Shown here: positions 43,851-53,429 of the stretch, one piece after another | How the letters are laid out: each line of letters begins with the position of its first letter | Position numbering within the stretch: the first letter of the stretch is position 1 | Origin: an uncultured Spirochaetales bacterium | GTDB lineage: Bacteria; UBP6; UBA1177 | Assembly (NCBI GenBank): GCA_902774115.1 | Contig: CACYHH010000001.1 | Location: forward strand, 372,001 to 436,000 | Direction of reading: 5' to 3' | Length of the DNA stretch: 64,000 bases | Translations under genes and position numbers: made by a program | The notes under the pieces: model-generated | What the model saw: the letters and a program-made list of their open reading frames with translations, nothing else | What the model was told of the DNA's origin: nothing | The model's database searches: none

Positions 43851-43970
43851 TTTTTTTCTCCTTATAAAAAAAACAGCAAATTTTAACGGCGAATTTTAAG
43901 AATTTTTAAGGAAAAGACAAGAAATCCTATACAACTAACGCTGTCCGGGGCGCTTACTGATTTAATTTTT

Positions 43971-43998
43971 TTGTAAAAATGCGGTTCCTGAGTAAAAT
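43971..43998 (+). promoter_or_regulatory. Promoter of lipoprotein gene 44025
   Basis: TTGTAA (43971-43976), 16-bp spacer, TAAAAT (43993-43998), then ATGGCGC and TTTTT ahead of the GGAGG ribosome site. Confidence 0.6.
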
Positions 43999-44024
43999 AT
44001 GGCGCTTTTTGTGGAGGTGTTGAT

Positions 44025-45620
44025 ATGAAAAAAAGCTGTTTTTTTGTTTTTCTGGCGTTTTTATTCATTGTTTCGTGTTCTAACGGTGACGAGCCGCTTG
44101 TTCCGTGTGTAACCGTTTCAGACTGTCCAGATAACTCATATTCCTGTTTTGACGGTTTTTGTGTCCATGCAGGTGCTGTAACTGATCCTTCAGACCCGGC
44201 TTCTGGCGACACGCTTCCTGACGGCGAAACCAATGACGGAAACAGCTCTTCGGACAACGGAAACAACAATAATGACGATGATTCCAGCCTGCCGGATCCG
44301 GTGAAACCTGACGATGACGGAAATTCTGAATCTCAATCCGACAAGGACAGTGCGGAAACTCCAGATTCTGACGGTACGGAAGGCAATGACAGCTCCGAAA
44401 ACCCGGATGTCGACAACACCGAAGAAAATGACGGCGAAACCAATGACGGAAACGGCGGCGGTGACGATGCCGACTCTGAAAACGGCGAATCTGATCCTTC
44501 CTTGAATGACGAAGAAAACTCCGGTGATGAAGATGCCGATTCAGAGAATAACGATAATGACAACGATACCGACAATGATGCCGAGGTCGATAATGATACG
44601 GATACCGAAGCGGAATTTCCTGCTGAACCTGCAGCATGCGCAGCTGCGATAGCGGCACTGCCTCACGGCGGAAAATACGACTGGGATGACGGCACAACTC
44701 AGGGTTTTTCGACCAATACTTACTGGAATCTTGTCGAATCCTCGGTTATTGCGGCAAGAAGCGGTTCTTACAGTTTCGGTAAATATTCTGCCAATAAAGG
44801 ATATTCTCAGAATATGGATTACACGTCGGCTTTGGGACCTGCCGATCTTTCTGCCTGCAAAACCTGCATGGTCAAGGCGACTTTTTATGCAAAAGGCAAA
44901 AATTATTTTTCGTCATGCACAAATTCAAACAAGAGCTATATTCATCCGACCTGTAACGGTGAAGGAACTACAACTGCGACCAACGCTACCGGTGTTCCTT
45001 GGAGTCAGCCTCCGGCATCACCTTGGGTTTTAACAAAAGAGGATTCCGGCGTAGAGTTTTTAGCCTATGCTACCGGATGCCGTTATTCCGATCAGGCTTG
45101 GGTAGATGAGTATCATAATAAACCTTTGATGTGGACAATTCCTGATACCTGCCTGACAGACGAGTTCGTTTTCGGCTTGAGGTTCAGAAGCGATACTTCT
45201 GTCGAGGGTCACGGCCTTGTCGTTGACGATCTGACGATTTACGCTACAACCAAAAACGAGCCAAAAGGCGAATTTGAATCGGCAGAAAACGGTAAAATCA
45301 CCGGTTGGGCTTGCGATCCTGACGAATATTTTGAAAAAGTTCCGGTCAAAGTCAGATACTACAAAAACAAGGACGAATCAGTCGTCGCGGCAGAACGCAG
45401 TATTGATGCCGAATCGGAAAGAACCGACCTTACACAGTGTGACGGAACATACAATCACGGTTTCGAAATTCCGCTTGATGGTGAACTTGCTGCCGTTCTG
45501 GGTATCGGAACTCACAGCGCGGCTGTTTTTGTCGGAGATCTTCCGAAAGAGTGTGCCGGAACTTATAAATGGATGGGCACAAAAGAGTTCGAAATAACCA
45601 ATATTGACCCGAAAAAATAA
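44025..45620 (+). CDS. Large predicted lipoprotein with acidic repeat linker
   Basis: 531 residues. Lipobox IVSC (Cys18). A short Cys-containing module (CVTVSDCPDNSYSCFDGFC) precedes a linker of about 150 residues made almost wholly of Asp, Asn, Glu, Gly and Ser with internal repeats (GETNDGN twice). The C-terminal 330 residues form a beta-rich, extracellular-type domain with several cysteines; part resembles a carbohydrate-binding jelly-roll in style, but I cannot name it. GGAGG precedes the ATG and a HIT-family gene follows after 19 bases. Confidence 0.75.
   Translation: MKKSCFFVFLAFLFIVSCSNGDEPLVPCVTVSDCPDNSYSCFDGFCVHAGAVTDPSDPASGDTLPDGETNDGNSSSDNGNNNNDDDSSLPDPVKPDDDGNSESQSDKDSAETPDSDGTEGNDSSENPDVDNTEENDGETNDGNGGGDDADSENGESDPSLNDEENSGDEDADSENNDNDNDTDNDAEVDNDTDTEAEFPAEPAACAAAIAALPHGGKYDWDDGTTQGFSTNTYWNLVESSVIAARSGSYSFGKYSANKGYSQNMDYTSALGPADLSACKTCMVKATFYAKGKNYFSSCTNSNKSYIHPTCNGEGTTTATNATGVPWSQPPASPWVLTKEDSGVEFLAYATGCRYSDQAWVDEYHNKPLMWTIPDTCLTDEFVFGLRFRSDTSVEGHGLVVDDLTIYATTKNEPKGEFESAENGKITGWACDPDEYFEKVPVKVRYYKNKDESVVAAERSIDAESERTDLTQCDGTYNHGFEIPLDGELAAVLGIGTHSAAVFVGDLPKECAGTYKWMGTKEFEITNIDPKK
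44220..44453 (+). repeat. 24-bp exact direct repeat in lipoprotein linker
   Basis: The same 24 bases occur at 44220-44243 and 44430-44453, in the same reading frame, encoding GETNDGN. This suggests linker growth by duplication or slippage. Confidence 0.85.
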
Positions 45621-45639
45621 TAATTTAAAGGAGTTAAAA

Positions 45640-45990
45640 ATGTGTGACTGCATTTTCTGCAAAATTGTGAAAGGCGATATTCCTTCGCCGCGCCTTTACG
45701 AGGACGAAAATTTCATCGTTATCCGCGACATCAATCCGCTTTGCAAAGTTCACGATCTTATAATCACGAAAAAACACATCAAATCGGTGAACGAGATCGA
45801 AAAAGAGGATGAGAAAATTTTTGCATCGCTTTTTTCGGTTGCTAAAAAGATTGCGGCTATGGAAAATATGTCAGAAAGCGGCTATCGCGTAGTCGTAAAT
45901 TCCGGCAAGGATTCCGGTCAGGCTGTTCCTCACTTCCACGCACACGTTCTGGGCGGCGAAGACCTCAAAGGCAAACTTCAGGGAATGTAA
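45640..45990 (+). CDS. HIT-family nucleotide-binding hydrolase (HinT-like)
   Basis: 116 residues. The HIT triad HFHAHVLGG is near the C-terminus, and the start CIFCKIVKGDIPS is typical of HinT-like purine phosphoramidases. ATG 45640 follows AAGGAG by 6 bases; an in-frame upstream ATG at 45604 lies inside the previous gene and lacks a site. Confidence 0.93.
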   Translation: MCDCIFCKIVKGDIPSPRLYEDENFIVIRDINPLCKVHDLIITKKHIKSVNEIEKEDEKIFASLFSVAKKIAAMENMSESGYRVVVNSGKDSGQAVPHFHAHVLGGEDLKGKLQGM

Positions 45991-45999
45991 TCCTGAAAC

Positions 46000-46710
46000 A
46001 TGAATGTTTTTCTGATCGGGCAGGGGAATGTAGGAACTGCTCTCTCAAATTTTCTTCAACCACGCAGAATTACTTATGAAATCCTTGAAAAAGTGCCGGA
46101 AAGCAAGAGTGGAATTATATTTCTGGCAGTCTCCGATTCTGCCGTAAAGCCGCTTCTTGAAGAGACTTTGCGGAAAAATCCTGAAATTTTTGCAGTTCAT
46201 TTTTCGGCGGCGACCCATTTTGAAAATGATCGTGTTTTTCTGCTTCACCCTTATTCTTCAATAAATAAAAAAACTGAATTAAATCAAATACTTTTTACGC
46301 TTTGGGGCGGAAAAAATCCTGCTTTTGAAGAGATGCTGAAAAAAACAGGGCTGAACTTTGTTTACTGTGGCAGAAATCCCGGTCCGCTTTATCATGCATC
46401 GGCTGTAATGAGCGGAAATTTCACGCAGTTTTTTGCTTTAAATGCGTTAAAAATTCTCACTTCTTCCGGTTTTTCGAAAGAAGCTGCTGAAAAACTTATC
46501 CGCCAGCTTGTAAATTCATCTCTCGACAACATTTTCCGTGACGGAATCAAAGGGATCACAGGACCTGCAGCACGCGGAGAAAAAGAAGTGTTGCTTAATG
46601 AAATCAATGCCTTGTCTGAAAAAGACAAAGAATTTGCAGAACTTTTCAAAGCTGTAAATGAAGCCATTTCGGAGTCCTTTGCGGAAGCTGTTAAAACAGA
46701 TAAAACTTGA
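46000..46710 (+). CDS. Rossmann-like DUF2520 domain oxidoreductase-type protein
   Basis: 236 residues. The N-terminus MNVFLIGQGNVGTAL is a dinucleotide-binding Rossmann motif; IFLAVSDSAV follows. The C-terminal half is helical (DUF2520-type, GPLYHASAVMSGN and TGPAARG regions). Such proteins resemble pyrroline-5-carboxylate or 6-phosphogluconate dehydrogenases; the substrate is unknown. It follows the HIT gene by nine bases. Its stop overlaps the -35 of the greA promoter. Confidence 0.8.
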   Translation: MNVFLIGQGNVGTALSNFLQPRRITYEILEKVPESKSGIIFLAVSDSAVKPLLEETLRKNPEIFAVHFSAATHFENDRVFLLHPYSSINKKTELNQILFTLWGGKNPAFEEMLKKTGLNFVYCGRNPGPLYHASAVMSGNFTQFFALNALKILTSSGFSKEAAEKLIRQLVNSSLDNIFRDGIKGITGPAARGEKEVLLNEINALSEKDKEFAELFKAVNEAISESFAEAVKTDKT

Positions 46711-46734
46711 TTCTAAATGTTTTATCGCTATAAT
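46707..46734 (+). promoter_or_regulatory. greA promoter
   Basis: TTGATT (46707-46712), 16-bp spacer, TATAAT (46729-46734), then AATCCGC and TTTT; AGGAGG of greA follows. Confidence 0.7.
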
Positions 46735-46766
46735 AATCCGCTTTTAGTTTTTTAGGAGGTTTTATT

Positions 46767-47237
46767 ATGTCTATTCCCATTACAAAAGGCGGTTACGAAA
46801 AAATACTTGAAGAGGCGAGACACCTTAAGAAAGTCGAGCGTCCTGCGATAATTGCAAAAATAGCTGAAGCGAGAAGCCACGGCGACTTGAGTGAAAACGC
46901 GGAGTATCACGCAGCACGCGAAAAACAGAGTTTCATCGAGGGAAGAATCGAATATCTTGACGGTGTTATTGCTGATGCAGAAGTTATTGATGTTTCCAAA
47001 TTGAGCGGCGACAAAGTCCTTTTCGGAGCAACTGTAAAACTTCTTGACAACGATACCGACGAAGAAGTTGTTTACACACTTGTAGGCGAAGTCGAAAGCG
47101 ATCCTGAGAACGGCAAAATTTCTATTGCAAGCCCGAAAGGTCACGCTTTGATCGGCAAAGAACTGGGTGACGATGTTACCGTTCAGACTCCTGCCGGTGC
47201 AAGAGAGTACAATATTCTCGAAGTCAAGTATGTTTAA
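46767..47237 (+). CDS. greA: Transcription elongation factor GreA
   Basis: 156 residues. N-terminal coiled coil with the acidic tip in SHGDLSENAEYHAAREKQ, which stimulates RNA cleavage in backtracked RNA polymerase, and a C-terminal FKBP-like domain ending GDDVTVQTPAGAREYNI. AGGAGG precedes the ATG. It overlaps recG by eight bases. Confidence 0.96.
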   Translation: MSIPITKGGYEKILEEARHLKKVERPAIIAKIAEARSHGDLSENAEYHAAREKQSFIEGRIEYLDGVIADAEVIDVSKLSGDKVLFGATVKLLDNDTDEEVVYTLVGEVESDPENGKISIASPKGHALIGKELGDDVTVQTPAGAREYNILEVKYV

Positions 47238-49353
47238 TCCTTCGGAAAATTCCGATATTTCAAAATTACTTTCTTTTTTGAATCAGCCGCTTGAATCGGC
47301 GGTGGATCTTTCAAAAACACAGTTAAAAAAAATCGTTGCAGCTCTTGGCGGGAAAGTTTTTGATTTTCTGATCGGAAATCTGCCTGAAGGCTATGAAACG
47401 CGCTTTCTTGTCACGAAATTTTCGGACTTTGAGCGCGGTCAGATGGCGACCTTCAAAGCAAAGGTCGTCTCGGTAAAACGCGGCTTCGGCAAAATTCCGT
47501 CTTATTTGAAAGTCGATCTTGCGGGTTCTCTGGTTACGATCACTTTTTTCGGCAAACTCGGAATGATCTACTGCAATCTTTACAAAGAAGGTGATGAAGT
47601 TCTCGTTTCGGGTGAAGTGAGCCCGAAATCTTTCGCGATAAACCTTGTAAATCCTGAAATTTTCAAGTTCGACGAAGGGTGGAAAACTCTTCTAAGCGGC
47701 TATATTCCGGTTTACAAAAACATCGTCGGCGTTTCGCATCTTTTTATGCTTCGGACGGCAAAAATGCTCGTGAATCTGCTCTCTGCTCACCGCGGAGAAT
47801 GGTTTCCGGAAAGCCTGAAAAAAGAATTTAACTTTCCCGGTTTTGTCGAATCGCTGATGAACCTTCATTTTCCGCATTTGAGCGCGGATATCGACGAGCT
47901 TAACGAGTTCAAGACAAAGTGGCACAAACGAATTGCCTTCGACCAGCTTTTCTTTTTTCAATTCGGATCTCAGTTTTCGGCAATCGGTATGCGTACCGAC
48001 AAAAACCGCCGCATAAAAACCGAGTCTGATTTAAGCGTAAGTGTCGAAAAAAACATGGCTTTTGAGCTGACTAAAGCACAAAAAAGAGTTCTTGGCGAGA
48101 TCAGAAGCGACCTTTCTTCGATTTATCCGATGAACCGCCTCCTGCAGGGTGATGTCGGCAGCGGAAAAACGGCAGTCATGGTACTTGCGAGCCTTGATGT
48201 GATAGCGGGCGGATACAAAAGCGTTATTATGGCTCCGACTGAAATTTTAGCGGCGCAGCATTACAAAACGATTTCGCAGATGGTTCCGGAAAACATAAAA
48301 ATCGAGCTTTTTTTAGGCGGGGTTACGGGCAAAAAAAAGAAAGCCGAGCGGCTTGAAAACGCGAAGAAAGCCGATTTTCTGATCGGTACCCACGCTCTTT
48401 TTGAAAATATGGAGTTCATGGAGGATATCGGGCTCATTATTATCGACGAGCAGCACCGTTTCGGCGTTTCACAGAGGATGAAACTCCAGTCGAAATCGAC
48501 TCATCCTGATGTTCTTGTCGTAAGCGCGACTCCGATTCCGAGGACTCTGGCACTAACAGTTTACGGCTCGACTGAAATCAGCGTCATCGACGAAATGCCT
48601 CCCGGAAGAATTCCTGTCACAACGCGGCTCGTTCCTGCGGGAAATAGAGTTAAAGTCTTTGATTTTGTTACTGAAATTATAAAAAATCAGAACAAGAAAG
48701 GATATTGGGTCTGCCCCCTTGTCGAAGAAAGCGAAAACGAAGAAATGAAATCCGAGATGAAGCACGTTGAAGGTGTTTACGAAGAATTTTCGCAAGTTTT
48801 AGGTGACAAAGCGGCACTTCTGCACGGCAGGATGAAAGGCGAGGAAAAGCGCGTAATCATAGAGAGGCTCAAAAACGGGGAGATAAATCTTCTTGTTTCG
48901 ACAATCGTTGTTGAAGTAGGCGTTGATGTCCCGGACGCGGTTTTCATGGTGATAGAAAACGCCGAAAGGTTCGGTTTGGCACAGCTTCACCAGCTCCGAG
49001 GCAGGGTCGGCAGAGGAAAAGCAAAATCTTTCTGTGCACTTATCGCCGGAAGTGATATCAGCGAAAAGGCTTTCAACCGCCTTGATTTCCTCTCAAAAAC
49101 CGAAAACGGCTTCAAAATCGCAGAGTACGATCTCAAAACACGCGGTCCCGGAGCTCTGACAGGTCTTGAGCAGAGCGGATTTAAAAACGATGCATATTTC
49201 ATGCTGGCAGTCCGTCACGGCGAACTTGTCGAAAAGGCAAGAATTTTTACGAAAAATATCCTTGCATCGGGTGACGATGGATATATAAAATTCTGCAACA
49301 GAGTTTTTGAACTCTTTTTTGCTGAACGCTTCAACAGATTCCGGGCGAGTTAG
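47230..49353 (+). CDS. recG: ATP-dependent DNA helicase RecG
   Basis: Branch-migration helicase for stalled forks and Holliday junctions. An N-terminal wedge/OB domain is followed by helicase motifs: GDVGSGKTAV (about 307), TEILAAQH, DEQHRFGV (about 406), SATPIPRTL and the RecG-type QLRGRVGRG. I place the start at ATG 47230, giving 707 residues; the in-frame GTG at 47167 lies deep in greA. Confidence 0.95.
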   Translation: MFNPSENSDISKLLSFLNQPLESAVDLSKTQLKKIVAALGGKVFDFLIGNLPEGYETRFLVTKFSDFERGQMATFKAKVVSVKRGFGKIPSYLKVDLAGSLVTITFFGKLGMIYCNLYKEGDEVLVSGEVSPKSFAINLVNPEIFKFDEGWKTLLSGYIPVYKNIVGVSHLFMLRTAKMLVNLLSAHRGEWFPESLKKEFNFPGFVESLMNLHFPHLSADIDELNEFKTKWHKRIAFDQLFFFQFGSQFSAIGMRTDKNRRIKTESDLSVSVEKNMAFELTKAQKRVLGEIRSDLSSIYPMNRLLQGDVGSGKTAVMVLASLDVIAGGYKSVIMAPTEILAAQHYKTISQMVPENIKIELFLGGVTGKKKKAERLENAKKADFLIGTHALFENMEFMEDIGLIIIDEQHRFGVSQRMKLQSKSTHPDVLVVSATPIPRTLALTVYGSTEISVIDEMPPGRIPVTTRLVPAGNRVKVFDFVTEIIKNQNKKGYWVCPLVEESENEEMKSEMKHVEGVYEEFSQVLGDKAALLHGRMKGEEKRVIIERLKNGEINLLVSTIVVEVGVDVPDAVFMVIENAERFGLAQLHQLRGRVGRGKAKSFCALIAGSDISEKAFNRLDFLSKTENGFKIAEYDLKTRGPGALTGLEQSGFKNDAYFMLAVRHGELVEKARIFTKNILASGDDGYIKFCNRVFELFFAERFNRFRAS

Positions 49354-49362
49354 GAGGAAAAA

Positions 49363-49761
49363 ATGCTTGTTTGTCCTGTATGCGGCTGCGATATGGCAGT
49401 TCTTGAGCTTCACGGAATAGAAATCGACTACTGTTTTTCGTGCGGTGGTATCTGGCTCGATGCCGGAGAACTTGAATATTTGATGGGCGATTCAGAAAAA
49501 TCAGCCGAAATACTTAAATCTTTTCAGGATGTCAGTTCGACAAGCAAAGAGAAGAAACGCCCTTGTCCGATCTGCGGAAAAGCAATGAAAAAAGTGAGTG
49601 TTCCGACATCGGAAGCAGAAATAATCATCGACAAATGCCCGAAAGAACACGGGATCTGGTTTGACAAAGACGAACTTTACAGAATAATCGACACGCTCGG
49701 CGAATCGAAAAACATGAAAGTCGCAGAGTTTTTGAAAGATATGTTTTCGGAGCAAAAATGA
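49363..49761 (+). CDS. Double zinc-ribbon protein (zf-TFIIB type)
   Basis: 132 residues with two zinc ribbons. The first is CPVCGCDM followed by CFSCGGIWLDAGELE; the second is CPICGKAM followed by CPKEHGIWFDKDEL. The Cys and W-(L/F)-D pattern is typical of the zf-TFIIB family, function unknown. It lies between recG and recN, overlapping recN by four bases, which hints at a link to DNA repair (inference). Confidence 0.85.
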   Translation: MLVCPVCGCDMAVLELHGIEIDYCFSCGGIWLDAGELEYLMGDSEKSAEILKSFQDVSSTSKEKKRPCPICGKAMKKVSVPTSEAEIIIDKCPKEHGIWFDKDELYRIIDTLGESKNMKVAEFLKDMFSEQK

Positions 49762-51389
49762 AAATAACGAACATATTTTTAAGGAATTTTCTGATTATAA
49801 AGAAGTCGAATATCGAGCTTTCTTCGGGACTTACGACTGTTACCGGCGAGACCGGAAGCGGAAAAAGCCTCTTTGTTTCTGCGATGAAGGCATTGCGCGG
49901 TGAAAGGCTTTCTAAAACTTTGCTTGGGAAATGGGGAAAGAGCGGTGAAATCTGTGCCGAAATCACATTGGAAGCGGGCGATGACGAAATCAGTGATCTT
50001 CTTGCAGGGAACGATATCGAGCCCGAAAACGACAAAATTCTGGTTCGGCGTGTGTTCGGGGACAAAAACAGTGTCTATCTTAACGATATTCCGGTCAGTT
50101 CCGCTTTTCTGGCTTCACTTTTGGGTGAAATGATCGAGATCGGAAGCCAGTTCGAGAACAGGGAACTTTTCAAAAAAGACTACCGGATGAAAATTGTTGA
50201 CCTGAAGGCTGAAGATGCGGCGGTTTTGGCTGAATACAAAGAAATTTTCCATAAAATCCAGTCACTTAGAAAAACGATCGAAGAGCTTAAGGCAAAAGAT
50301 GACATCTCAAAAAGAGATTATCTGGAATATCAGATTCGCGAGATCGAAAAAATCGAAACTTACGAAAATGAGGAAGCCGAGCTTCTTTCAAAAATAAAAT
50401 TTGCAGAAAACCGCGTGAAAATCATGAAATACAGTTCGGAACTCATCAATTCGCTGAACTCATCCATCGATTTTCTGAACAGCGCCGATTCTGCCGCAAC
50501 AGATCTCGCAGATCTTGACGATATCGGCGATATTCCGGCAAGGGTTTCTGCCGCTGTTATAGAACTTGACGATATTGCGAAAACTTCTTCCTCTCTTTTT
50601 TCAAAATACGATGAACCTATTGACAACATTGAAGAAATTCAGACAAAATTCGATAAACTTTCTTCACTTTTTATGAAGCACGGAGTAACGACTTCATCTG
50701 ATCTGCTGCAAAAACTTGATTCTCTCAACGAAGAGCTTTTCGAAATGAACAAAATTCCGAGAAAAACGGAAGAAGCCGAAAAAGAGCTTTCCGCAATGCT
50801 CAAAAAAGGGGAGAAGTTAGCGGAAGATCTGAGAAAAAAGCGCCTTAAAGCGATAAAGCCGCTTGAAGAAAATATTTTAAAATATCTCCTCAAATTCGGA
50901 ATGAAAGGTGTCAGGTTCTCGATTTCGCTCAACAAACTTGACGAACTCGGCGAGAACGGCTTCGACGAAGCTGTTTTTGAGATAAACACGATCGGAACCG
51001 AAAAAATGGCCGACATAACTTCGCTTTCTGGCGGCGAACTTTCGCGTCTTCTTCTCTCGGTCAAACTCATTGACGACGAGGAAGGGAAAGTCATCCTTTT
51101 TGACGAGATCGACAGCTCGATAGGCGGCGAGACGGCACGCAGCGCGGCACTCGAAATGAAGGAAAATTCTCAAAAGAATCAAATAGTTGTGATTACTCAC
51201 TTTCCGCAGACCGCATCTTTGGCAAATACTCACATAGTTGTCAGAAAAAGTGTCGGAGAAGGCGAAGTCGAAACTGAAATCTCTATTCTCGACAAAGCGG
51301 GACGGGTCAAAGAACTCGCCAGAATGATGGGTCAGAGCGATTCTGCCGATTTCCTGGCTGCTGCTGAAAAAATGATTGCGGAAGGGTAG
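49758..51389 (+). CDS. recN: DNA repair ATPase RecN
   Basis: SMC-like ATPase in double-strand-break repair. Walker A GETGSGKSLF lies near residue 30, long coiled coil between about 150 and 370, signature SLSGGELSRLLL, Walker B ILFDEIDSSIGGETA, and a HFPQTAS motif. 543 residues. The stop abuts the stop of the convergent topoisomerase gene with no base between. Confidence 0.95.
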   Translation: MKITNIFLRNFLIIKKSNIELSSGLTTVTGETGSGKSLFVSAMKALRGERLSKTLLGKWGKSGEICAEITLEAGDDEISDLLAGNDIEPENDKILVRRVFGDKNSVYLNDIPVSSAFLASLLGEMIEIGSQFENRELFKKDYRMKIVDLKAEDAAVLAEYKEIFHKIQSLRKTIEELKAKDDISKRDYLEYQIREIEKIETYENEEAELLSKIKFAENRVKIMKYSSELINSLNSSIDFLNSADSAATDLADLDDIGDIPARVSAAVIELDDIAKTSSSLFSKYDEPIDNIEEIQTKFDKLSSLFMKHGVTTSSDLLQKLDSLNEELFEMNKIPRKTEEAEKELSAMLKKGEKLAEDLRKKRLKAIKPLEENILKYLLKFGMKGVRFSISLNKLDELGENGFDEAVFEINTIGTEKMADITSLSGGELSRLLLSVKLIDDEEGKVILFDEIDSSIGGETARSAALEMKENSQKNQIVVITHFPQTASLANTHIVVRKSVGEGEVETEISILDKAGRVKELARMMGQSDSADFLAAAEKMIAEG

Positions 51390-53429
51390 TTATTTCGGCT
51401 GGTTTTTATTTCGCATCGACTCGAAAAATTCATCGATCCACTTGTTGCACTTTACGAAATCGCCGTTTTGAAGGGCTTCCTTGATTTCAGCCGGAGCATT
51501 TTTTTCGATTACGGCGCGCTGTTTGTCTGAAAGTTTGTTGTAATCTTTTTTTATCTGACTGGAGTTCGGATTGTTGAAAACATAGTTGTTGCGCCTTATT
51601 TTTTCGAAAACTTTTTTGAGGAAGACTTCGGTTTCGGCGATAATTTCAGTTTCGTTTTTCAACGCCTTTTTCTTAATAAATCCGGACAGCTCCTGCTCAA
51701 GATTGGCAGAAAAGTCGGGGATCGTGAGTTCTTCCGGGAGTATGTCGTAAAGTTTTATGCCGAGGTCTGTCGGGATATAGTTCCCGTCATCGGTTTTTAT
51801 GATGTAGCCGCGTTTCATGAGAAGCGGAGGAAATGACGCTCTCGTCGCCGCAGTGCCGATTCCGTCAGCCTCTTTCAGCGCTTTTTTGAGCTGCGGGTCT
51901 TTGATCTGGAGATGCGCTTTTTCCATGAGGGTAAGAAGCGATGCATCCTTGAAAAGTTTCGGCGGTTTTGTCATATCTTCTTTCATCTCGATATGACCTT
52001 CAAGTGAGTCGTTTTTCTTGTAACTTACTGAAATTATTTTATCTTCTTCGTCTGGAACAGATTTGTTCTCGTTGCCAAGTTCCGCATCTTCGCTCGCTTT
52101 TTTCTTGTCTGACTTTATGAATTCAAGGTAACCGGGGTCTGTGTAATTCTTGAATTTTGCAAGGAAAAGGTGATCATCGATTTTTCCGTGAAATTCTGTC
52201 GTGTCGCCCTTCGCCGGATTGAGAAGAGTCGCGCAGAAACGCTTTACGATTAGATCAAAAATCAGTTTTTCGCCGCCGGAAAGTACCGGAACGGTGTTTT
52301 TGTCGTAGGAAAGAACCGGAATTATCGCGTAGTGACCTTCAAGTTTTCCGATATATTTGGAATTGAGTTCAAGTGTCGGATTCTGCGCCTTCACCGCCAT
52401 GACGAGCGGTTTGTATTCGTCAAAACGGTAAACCAGGTTCATTGCGTGGCGCAGTTCTTTCGCTTCCTGCTCGCTTAAAACCGAACAGTCGGTTCTCGGA
52501 TAACTTATCAGATCGTATTTTTCGTAAAGATTCTGGGCGTATTTCAATGTGTCGTCTGGCGAAATCCCGTAACGTGTCGCGGCGTCTTTCTGAAGTGCTT
52601 TCAGGTCATACAGACTTGGTGCATATTCAACGAATTTTTTCTTCTTAGTGCTTGTAATTGTTAAATTTTTTCCTTCAAGTGAAGCTGCAGTTTTATCAGC
52701 TTCGGCTAGATCGGTCGTCTTGAAAATGCGGTCGTCTTCGTCGACCATCTGGAAAGCGACACCTTCTTTTGACAAAAACGTAAAAGTTCTGAAAGGTTCG
52801 GGCTTGAAGTCGCGGTTTTCAAAAAATCTTTTAATGATTTCAGCAAGTAACCAAGTTTGAACACGCCCGATGCTTACTGGTTTTCCTGGAGTTCCGTATT
52901 TCACGCTGTAAAGAATCGTGAGCTGGATTCCGATTAACCAGTCGACGATTTCGCGTGTTTTTGCCGCTTTGTAGTAACCTTCATATTCTTTATAGCTTTT
53001 TCTTGCCTCGAATGCCTTTTTTATTTCGGGCGCAGTCTCGCTGTGAAGCCAGATCCTCGTGATTTTGTCGGTCGAAACCGAGCCGTTTTCCGTAGCGATT
53101 TCAAGGATATTCCTGTGGATCAATTCTCCTTCGCGGTCAGGGTCGGCACCTAAAATTATTTCAGTCGCGTTTTTCAGAGCACGCTCGATTTCGCCGAAAA
53201 CCTGCTTGTTCGTGACCATGTGTCTGAAATCTTTGGGGATAAACGGCAGAAATTGCAGAAGATCGCGCCAGAACGGTTTTTTTCCGCTTTGAAAGTGATC
53301 CTGAAGATAAAATTCAAGATCCTGAAGCGATTCGATGTGACCGACGCTTGAAACGACCTTGACTTCGCTGCCAAGTGCCGCCTCCATTTTGCGTTTCATG
53401 GAGGGTTTTTCGACGATCATGACTCTCAT
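51390..53429 (-). CDS. topB: Type IA DNA topoisomerase (topoisomerase III-like)
   Basis: Relaxes or decatenates DNA through a 5'-phosphotyrosine. TOPRIM begins IVEKPSMKR, with acidic residues in GADPDREGELI. The active tyrosine is in ISYPRTD (near residue 309), and GIGTAATRA is conserved. Lacking C-terminal zinc fingers, it resembles TopB more than TopA. An insertion around residues 430-480 is rich in Lys/Asp/Glu. The ATG at 53429 overlaps the meaB stop (ATGA); a TTG at 53444 would add five residues. Confidence 0.88.
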   Translation of the reverse strand: MRVMIVEKPSMKRKMEAALGSEVKVVSSVGHIESLQDLEFYLQDHFQSGKKPFWRDLLQFLPFIPKDFRHMVTNKQVFGEIERALKNATEIILGADPDREGELIHRNILEIATENGSVSTDKITRIWLHSETAPEIKKAFEARKSYKEYEGYYKAAKTREIVDWLIGIQLTILYSVKYGTPGKPVSIGRVQTWLLAEIIKRFFENRDFKPEPFRTFTFLSKEGVAFQMVDEDDRIFKTTDLAEADKTAASLEGKNLTITSTKKKKFVEYAPSLYDLKALQKDAATRYGISPDDTLKYAQNLYEKYDLISYPRTDCSVLSEQEAKELRHAMNLVYRFDEYKPLVMAVKAQNPTLELNSKYIGKLEGHYAIIPVLSYDKNTVPVLSGGEKLIFDLIVKRFCATLLNPAKGDTTEFHGKIDDHLFLAKFKNYTDPGYLEFIKSDKKKASEDAELGNENKSVPDEEDKIISVSYKKNDSLEGHIEMKEDMTKPPKLFKDASLLTLMEKAHLQIKDPQLKKALKEADGIGTAATRASFPPLLMKRGYIIKTDDGNYIPTDLGIKLYDILPEELTIPDFSANLEQELSGFIKKKALKNETEIIAETEVFLKKVFEKIRRNNYVFNNPNSSQIKKDYNKLSDKQRAVIEKNAPAEIKEALQNGDFVKCNKWIDEFFESMRNKNQPK

